This document shows, piece after piece, positions 37,412 to 43,227 of a DNA stretch of 43,227 bases; within the stretch, counting starts at the first letter, position 1; each line of letters starts with the position of its first letter. The translations under genes and the position numbers were made by a program. Source of the stretch: Heterostelium multicystogenum (lineage: Eukaryota; Evosea; Eumycetozoa; Acytosteliales; Acytosteliaceae); NCBI GenBank assembly GCA_003667245.1, contig RCNN01000230.1, positions 1 to 43,227 of the forward strand. The letters run 5' to 3'. Below the pieces are notes generated by a model. The model saw only the letters and a list, made by a program, of their open reading frames with translations. It was not told the origin of the DNA and made no database searches.

Positions 37412-37516
37412 ATGAATCTGAATGACATTGAGTTTGGTAGCGAAATCAGCATCCCACAACCATTAGTCGGTGGTGACATTGCTGAAGAAAAACCAAATTT
37501 AAACGATTATCGGTAA
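37412..37516 (+). CDS. possible short exon or micro-ORF
   Basis: A 34-codon frame starting MNLNDIEFGSEISIPQ and ending NLNDYR-stop, preceded by a T-rich tract ending in AG and followed at its end by GGTAAAAT, which could be a splice donor. Composition is protein-like (balanced codons, few Lys/Asn runs), unlike surrounding DNA. It could be a small exon of an unseen gene or chance. Confidence 0.25.
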   Translation: MNLNDIEFGSEISIPQPLVGGDIAEEKPNLNDYR

Positions 37517-37558
37517 AATAGATAAATTAAAAATAAACAAAAAAAAAAACAACAAACA

Positions 37559-37615
37559 GTCCCTAAAACTAATAGGGACCTACAATCCAAAGAAGCACCA
37601 CAATTTTGATTGTGG
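37559..37615. other. pair of adjacent hairpins, candidate small RNA
   Basis: GTCCCTA/TAGGGAC (37559-37565 with 37573-37579) and CCACAA/TTGTGG (37598-37603 with 37610-37615) form two perfect short stems 18 bp apart. A T-run follows near 37620. No known RNA motif is recognised. Confidence 0.3.
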
Positions 37616-39118
37616 GGTACTTTTAACAAGATATATTCAATCCCAGACATCGACACCAACCTAACAAACTTAAAAGAATATTTTTAAAAATATAAAAAAT
37701 AAGAATCACAACACTATCCATTGCATGCAAACAACACTCATAAACATTTTTCATCGACGACACGAAACACCACGAACTCTACATCGAAAAATGGAATAGA
37801 AAATAAGTAGGCCCTACCCACCACTAAGTATCAATGAGCATTAGTGTCGAACCCATTACTTGTTTTAAAAATTATTCACGCAACCATTGTTTGCATTGCT
37901 ACCATATAATTTGAGAAATAAATAAAATCAAATCAAACACCACCCATCATCATCAATCACCAACTGTCAAAATAAATCATACTCACTCCACCTCTCTACA
38001 AATTATATTCCCGTACGCAAGTAGGGTGTGATCGAAATCATCATTATTGAGGCTTTCCCAAATAATCGTACCACATAACAACAATAAATCACACCACCAT
38101 CCACCCCACACAGTCCCATTAGAACCTGTCCAAATCAAGCCCAGCTTTGAAAACTTTTTATTTTATAGAATTTATTAATATTTTCCAGTGACAAGTCAGT
38201 CATAGGCAACACACCAAACTTGAGTGCTGTGAGACGACCTCATATAAATAGCCAAACTATTGGCAGACCAAATTGTTTCAGACCTGTTCCAAACAAACAC
38301 CTCTCCAACCTATAACTTTTGCCTCTAACTAATTATTTGTTAGATTAATAACATTGTTGCCAAGCCCAAGCTAGCTTCAGTAGAGAACATAATCAACGAG
38401 TGTCAAGCGACTGCTGCTTCTTTCGTGCCTTCAACAACACAGCCGCTGTTTGCCCAAAGCAAAGCCCTTGGTTATCATCATCTCTTTCCACTAGTCACTA
38501 ATTGACTTTTGGAATTATTGACCTAAATTTTCTCTCCATATATATATATTTGTTCCTATTTTATATATATATATCTTTTTTTTTTCTTAATATATTAACA
38601 TTTGTTCCACCTGCTCCTTGTTTTGCTTTTATTTATATTATATATATTTATTAATTATATCTATCTATATCTAACATTTAAAGCTCCATCAATAATAATA
38701 ATTAATTATTATTATTCAATTAGATTTGTTAGTTAGTTTAGTTCATCATAATATTTATATTTATTATATTATATATCTTAAACATACAATATTATTAATA
38801 GCAAACCCCTATTGTGTTCTGATCACCCCATTTAAAGTGTTTTATTTTTCAGTTATATAAAACAACAACAGCAAATACATCTAATCTCTACCACTAACCA
38901 GATTTAAAAAATACCATCATCATCATCACACTACCAATTCTATTTTTTAAAGTAGTTATAATAGCAGTAGCAGTAGTAGTAGTAATTAACAGTATTGCCC
39001 ACTTGTTCCCGCAGTAGTGATAGTAGTTGTTAATTATTTTATTTTAAAAAAGCAATCATTTATACTTTTTTAAAATAATCAAAATAACAAAATAGTTTAA
39101 TTATAATAATTTGATCAT

Positions 39119-39155
39119 ATTTATTATTATTATTATTTATTTATTATTATTATTT
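39119..39155 (+). repeat. (TTA)n trinucleotide tract
   Basis: TTA repeats interrupted by TTTA, within the leader region of the MFS gene. Confidence 0.85.
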
Positions 39156-39232
39156 GTTCAGTGTTTTTTTTCCAACTTTCCATCCATTGTTTGTTTCCAA
39201 ACATTTAAAGAAATTACTAATAATAATTGAAA

Positions 39233-41044
39233 ATGGAAAATAATACAATTAATAATAATAATGATATTGAGATCGACAATCTCAGCTCATCTGACCCTCC
39301 CAGCTCTCCTTCCAGCGACGACAATGGAATCATTCACAACAGCATCGACAATATGAACAAAAGTGGAAGCGAACTCAAGATTGTCGACAAAGATAGCTAC
39401 AAGCCATCGCTCAAGTCCGATCCAGCTCCACAATATTCACGTCTCAATCCAAAGTTCTACACTCAGGAACACATCAATGAAACTCGTCTTATCCTCATGA
39501 GTATGTTCTACAAATTCTCATTCGAAACCCTCTCGCCAGCTCTCGGTTTGTTTGTCCTCACCAAATTCGATTCATACGGTGTCACCCTGCTTGCCGTTAT
39601 GAACATCGTCTATTTCTTGATGCAAGTAAGTTGCTCCTCAAATTCACTTGTCCTCCACACTCTCTAATACAGTCCCTTTCAGTCGGTTGGTTCCATTTTA
39701 GTCGGACCATTCATCAGAAAGTTCAGAGCATCAAGAGTCACCTCCGTTGTATTCTTGTTCATGTTCTCAATTATCTCTTTCATCATTCTGTTGGAAGCCG
39801 GTTACAAAGGTACCCGTACCCAACTCGGAGGCTGGGACAAGTGGTTCATCACCGCTGTCTACGTAGTCATGGGTTTGAGTGTAGGTATGATTGAAGTTTC
39901 TCGTAAGTTGATCCCACGTCAAATTCTCGGTAGCAATGGTGACAGCCTTTCAAAGATGAACGGTCTTGTCCATGTATTCTATGAAGTATCTGGTACTGCC
40001 GGTGCTTTCCTCTCGACTCCACTCATCAAATTCTTTGGTCCAATCTATTCGATGTTCTTGATGCCACCATTTTTCCTCTGTGCATTCTTCATTGCCTTCA
40101 CCATCACTGAGCCATTCCCAGCTGTCAAAGAAGCTATGCCTAACGAACCAAAATCCGTTCACAGCCCAGTTGTCCGTATTCTCCTTGGTATCAGAGACGA
40201 GTCCATCAACTACTGCAAGACTGTTGCTCGTGGAGCCCGTTACATCCTCACCAGAGAAATACTGGTGGATCATCCCAACCTACGTTATTCCACAAGTTCT
40301 CCACCGTATCTTGGAGAATGTCTTGTTCTCTGTATTCGCCAAGAAGATCCTCAAGGATGGTTCTCTCTCTGGTATCTTGACCGGTGGTTCCAACTTTGGT
40401 GAATTGATTGGTGCCCTTGCTGTTTGTCAAGTTTGGTAAATATGTCAAGAATCCAATGTGGTGGGTCCGTGTAGACGGTCTCTGCTGCTCGATTGTCTGG
40501 GTCTTGGTATACCCACCAAACATCGAAGGTGATCCAATCAGAGTAGCTGCTTCTCTCATCCCATGTTGGGTCTTTGTATCCTCATCCTGGGCAGCTGGTG
40601 ATGTCTCACTTCTCTCCTTCCTCCAATCTTCCTTCCCATTGAATGTCAACTCCCAAGACAACTCCGAAGTCAAAAGTCAAGACCGTTTGGAAGAAATAGC
40701 CCTCGACAAGGAAGACCTCTCCGAAGGTGACGACATTGACAAAGAAATCGACGAAGAAATGGGTGACAAGAAAGGCAAGATGGTCAACAAAGAAGAAGAC
40801 ATTACCGACGAAGACGGACCCACCCACTGGTTCACCATTGGCTTCCGTTCTCGGATTCCTCTTCACCACTTACGCCATCCTCATCTCAGTTCTCTCATTT
40901 GGTCTTGGACGTGTCATGGACATGTATGCCGCCGATAATAACCTCCAACAAGGATTCTTCTGGATTGCCGGTGTTGGTTTCTCAGCTGCTGGTTTCATTG
41001 CCATCATTTCATCATTCTTTGCCAAATCACCCAAGTTCCAGTAA
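39233..41044 (+). CDS. major facilitator superfamily transporter
   Basis: Exons 39233-39625 and 39683-41044, about 584 residues. I start at ATG 39233 because it is followed by an Asn/Ser-rich, dictyostelid-style cytosolic N-terminus (residues 1-75). Multiple hydrophobic helices follow, including LLAVMNIVYFLMQSVGSILVG with a downstream FIRKFRASR loop, the place and style of the MFS motif-A loop, and VVFLFMFSIISFIILL. A second half begins KYWWIIPTYVIPQVL with GILTGGSNFGELIGAL. A long acidic loop (about 40650-40830; EEIALDKEDLSEGDD) precedes the last two helices. Substrate unknown. Frameshifts are inferred near 40250, 40420 and 40845; membrane segments continue in the neighbouring frame. Not related in sequence to the PKS locus as far as I can see. 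Confidence 0.9.
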
Positions 41045-41890
41045 TCATATAATAATATACTATAATAATATATAATAATAATATCCAGTTAACCGATCCT
41101 AAAACAAAAAAAAACCAACAAATAATTAATAATAATGTTTTCCCCGATATATAATATAATATTTATTTATAAAATTATAAATAATAATGTACCTTTTAAT
41201 AATAATAATAATATAATATAATAATCCACATAATAAAACAAATTTAATGTATTTTAGAAAACTAATTTTATTCCAATTTATAAAACAAGTATCCAAGTAT
41301 TCTATTCCAAATATTATTACTATATATTTTTATGTGTAAACTAATATTTCTTATTATTATATTTATAAGTTTATTTATTCATTGATTGCTTGATTGTTAG
41401 AGGAATGATCAATAAAATGGTGGATATTGTGTGTTTGTGTGATTGTTTGGTTTCAAAGGATATATGTGGCACATCAATAACAAATCAACTCAAGTTTTAA
41501 ATATTTATAAATACCTCCTCTTTCACCCCATCCAAGTTTTTAAAAGAACAACACCAACCAAAAACATCCACACCTACTTTTTTTAATAACTTCATGTGAT
41601 GAAGAGTCCTAGGAGATATTTATTTCAAAGCATCATCGAAATCAAATAAATCTAAAACTAAATATGATAAACTATTAAAATATTGTTTTTGGGTCGGGGT
41701 ATTTCGTTGTTTGATTCATATCACCAATATCAAAAGTCGCAGTCATTCAGTGTTTTTTTTGTGTTTTAGACATTCACACTTTTAGGAATAATATCGCGAT
41801 CATCATTGTAATCATCAGTCACTAGAGAGTCAACTAGTTTGTGTTGATCTAATCAGACGAGTAATTTTCATTTTAATTATTGAAGTAAAT
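41045..41890. other. intergenic region between MFS and SET genes
   Basis: AT-rich, with TAATAATA repeats just after the MFS stop (about 41046-41230), probably 3' UTR. No coding frame and no recognised RNA. Confidence 0.55.
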
Positions 41891-43227
41891 ATGTTAGAAT
41901 GGAGTAAGCAACATAATATAGTGTGGAACGATAACTTGGAGAGATATACTCTGATATTGAGTGTGGTGTGGTAAATCGGTCCGCGCTAAAAATGATATAG
42001 TTGCTGGCTCGATGCTAGTGTCGGTACCTGAATCACTGCTGATTCATATCAATAAATCAATTTCATCGGACATCACTGCTAATGCACGCATGCTATCTAC
42101 AAGATACTTGAGCCAGTTGGATAATGTTCAGAAGCTGGTATTCATATTAATTTCGAGAGAGCATTAGGCACCAAATCAAAGTGGTATCAATACCTTAATG
42201 ATATACCTCAACACTATGAGACGACATCTATGTACACCGATGACGAAATAGATGATCTCTCCTATCCCTACTACAGAGACGAAGCACACAAAGCTGAAAG
42301 CAAGAGCTATTAGCATCATATAAGAAATTTACCGACATAATAGATAGCCATCTCAATATAGACACAGCAGAGGCAATTAACCTCTAACTTAACTATCGAA
42401 CAGTGTTAAGCAAACGTTTAAAGAATTTAGATCTTTTTAAATGGGCATGGGCAGTAATACAAACAAGAACATATTATTTCAACAATAGTAGTAGTATTAG
42501 TAGTAGTAATAATAAGAAGAATAGTCAAAGTAATACTCAGCATTGCTAAATCACATGAAAATGCATGTTTTTGTACCGATGGCAGATTTATTTAATCACT
42601 GCTCAACAGCAGTAACAAGAGCTGTCTTTGATGATCAACAGAGATGCTTTCAGGTATTCACGGATACAGAGTTTTAAGGAAGAATGAACAAGTCTATATT
42701 TCTTTATGGAAATCACTCGAATTCGACTCTTTTTGCATTTCTATGGTTTCGTCATCAATAATAATCCTCATGACTCTATCGTCATTCCATCAGACTCTGC
42801 AATACCACTTGAGCTGATATCATCAATCAACCCAAAATCCGATAAAGAAAAGAAAGAGTTTGAGAAGATACTAGAGAGAAAGAAGGATATACTCTATGCC
42901 AATGGTTTATCTATTCAAAGGTAAGCAAATTGTGATCAGCAAGCACAAGCAAAAGTAGCAAGTAAACTGACACAGTTCTCTCATTATCATGATAAGTTAA
43001 ATTTGAGTTGGTCAATGACCCTACTTTGCCTTTTACATGGAACTACCTGACAGTATTAAGAGTTTTGTACATGAGTTGAGAAAGAGTTACACGCCGAGAA
43101 GCATTTAAATATATTTTATAAAGATGAACCTATTAGTAGAGTCAACGACAAGATGGTATCAAACTTCCTTATAAAGCTATGTGATCGACATCTTTTCGTT
43201 GCTTCAAGCATCAAATACTGCCACCAA
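41891..43227 (+). CDS. SET-domain protein methyltransferase (SETD3/SETD6/Rubisco LSMT type), 3' partial
   Basis: Begins MLEWSKQHNIVWNDNLE at 41891 and runs off the window end. Segments in order: GKSVRAKNDIVAGSMLVSVPESLLI (split SET start), WYQYLNDIPQHYETT, KWAWAVIQTRTYYF, the SET hallmark MADLFNHC (42579-42602), then QVYIS and the F-x-FYGFV block (about 42700-42745), and a helical C-terminal part (LPDSIKSFVHELRKSYT, VSNFLIKLCDRHL). This is the split-SET plus substrate-binding layout of non-histone lysine (or actin His) methyltransferases. The target cannot be inferred. Frameshifts are frequent (near 41955, 42165, 42310, 42550, 42680), and an intron probably starts at the GTAAGC near 42921. 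The frequency of breaks leaves decay possible. Confidence 0.85.

Larger units (their letters stand above)
36265..39232. other. 3-kb divergent intergenic region upstream of the MFS gene
   Basis: Largest gene-free stretch. It contains a candidate 34-codon frame (37412-37516), two adjacent hairpins (37559-37615), an A/C-rich block on the plus strand (about 37900-38330) and an AT-only leader with TA, TTA and AGT repeats (38520-39170). No tRNA or rRNA was recognised. The size suggests extended regulatory sequence for one or both flanking genes. Confidence 0.55.

Overview
The window looks like nuclear DNA of a dictyostelid social amoeba. It is very AT-rich, with AT-only intergenic DNA, short GT-AG introns (about 50-150 bp), Asn/Gln/Ser homopolymers in proteins, and gene families typical of Dictyostelia: a large type I polyketide synthase (PKS), a DIF-type O-methyltransferase and a PARP1-like enzyme. 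Non-coding stretches reach 3 kb and exons are moderately GC-rich, which argues against D. discoideum itself and for another dictyostelid. The species call is inference.

Layout: (1) 0.8-1.6 kb, a p24/TMED2 cargo receptor (+). (2) 2.0-3.4 kb, a kelch-repeat protein (-). (3) 5.6-6.4 kb, an unrecognised helical protein (+). (4) 6.9-9.9 kb, a PARP1-like ADP-ribosyltransferase (+), tail to tail with (5) a DEX1-like FG-GAP membrane protein (-, 10.1-12.8 kb). (6) 13.2-16.5 kb, a FAM135-type lipase-like protein (+). (7) 17.8-19.0 kb, a small-molecule O-methyltransferase (+), then (8) 20.8-27.9 kb, a reducing type I PKS (+), KS-AT-DH-(degenerate MT)-ER-KR-ACP. (9) 27.9-28.8 kb, a small ERCC4/helix-hairpin-helix protein resembling FAAP24 (-). 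(10) 29.0-30.5 kb, 2-methylcitrate dehydratase PrpD (-). (11) 31.7-32.9 kb, mitochondrial SCO1 copper chaperone (+). (12) 33.0-36.3 kb, a tail-anchored protein with a roughly 1.9-kb E/K/R/A helix repeat (-). (13) 39.2-41.0 kb, an MFS transporter (+) behind a 3-kb upstream region. (14) 41.9 kb to the window end, a SET-domain methyltransferase (+, 3' partial).

Most genes longer than 1 kb carry one or more single-base frameshifts, typically at or beside a homopolymer run, while conserved protein sequence continues in the next frame. I read this as base-calling or assembly error rather than pseudogenes. CDS spans below therefore run from first to last codon of the inferred gene, with introns and probable frameshifts noted.

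The best candidate for an undescribed system is the O-methyltransferase plus PKS pair: a PKS with KS, AT, DH, ER, KR and ACP but no visible release domain, followed on the other side by PrpD, an enzyme of propionate metabolism. A second notable item is the helix-repeat protein, whose KIV(Q/S)GED acidic motif occurs on both sides of a long charged helix.
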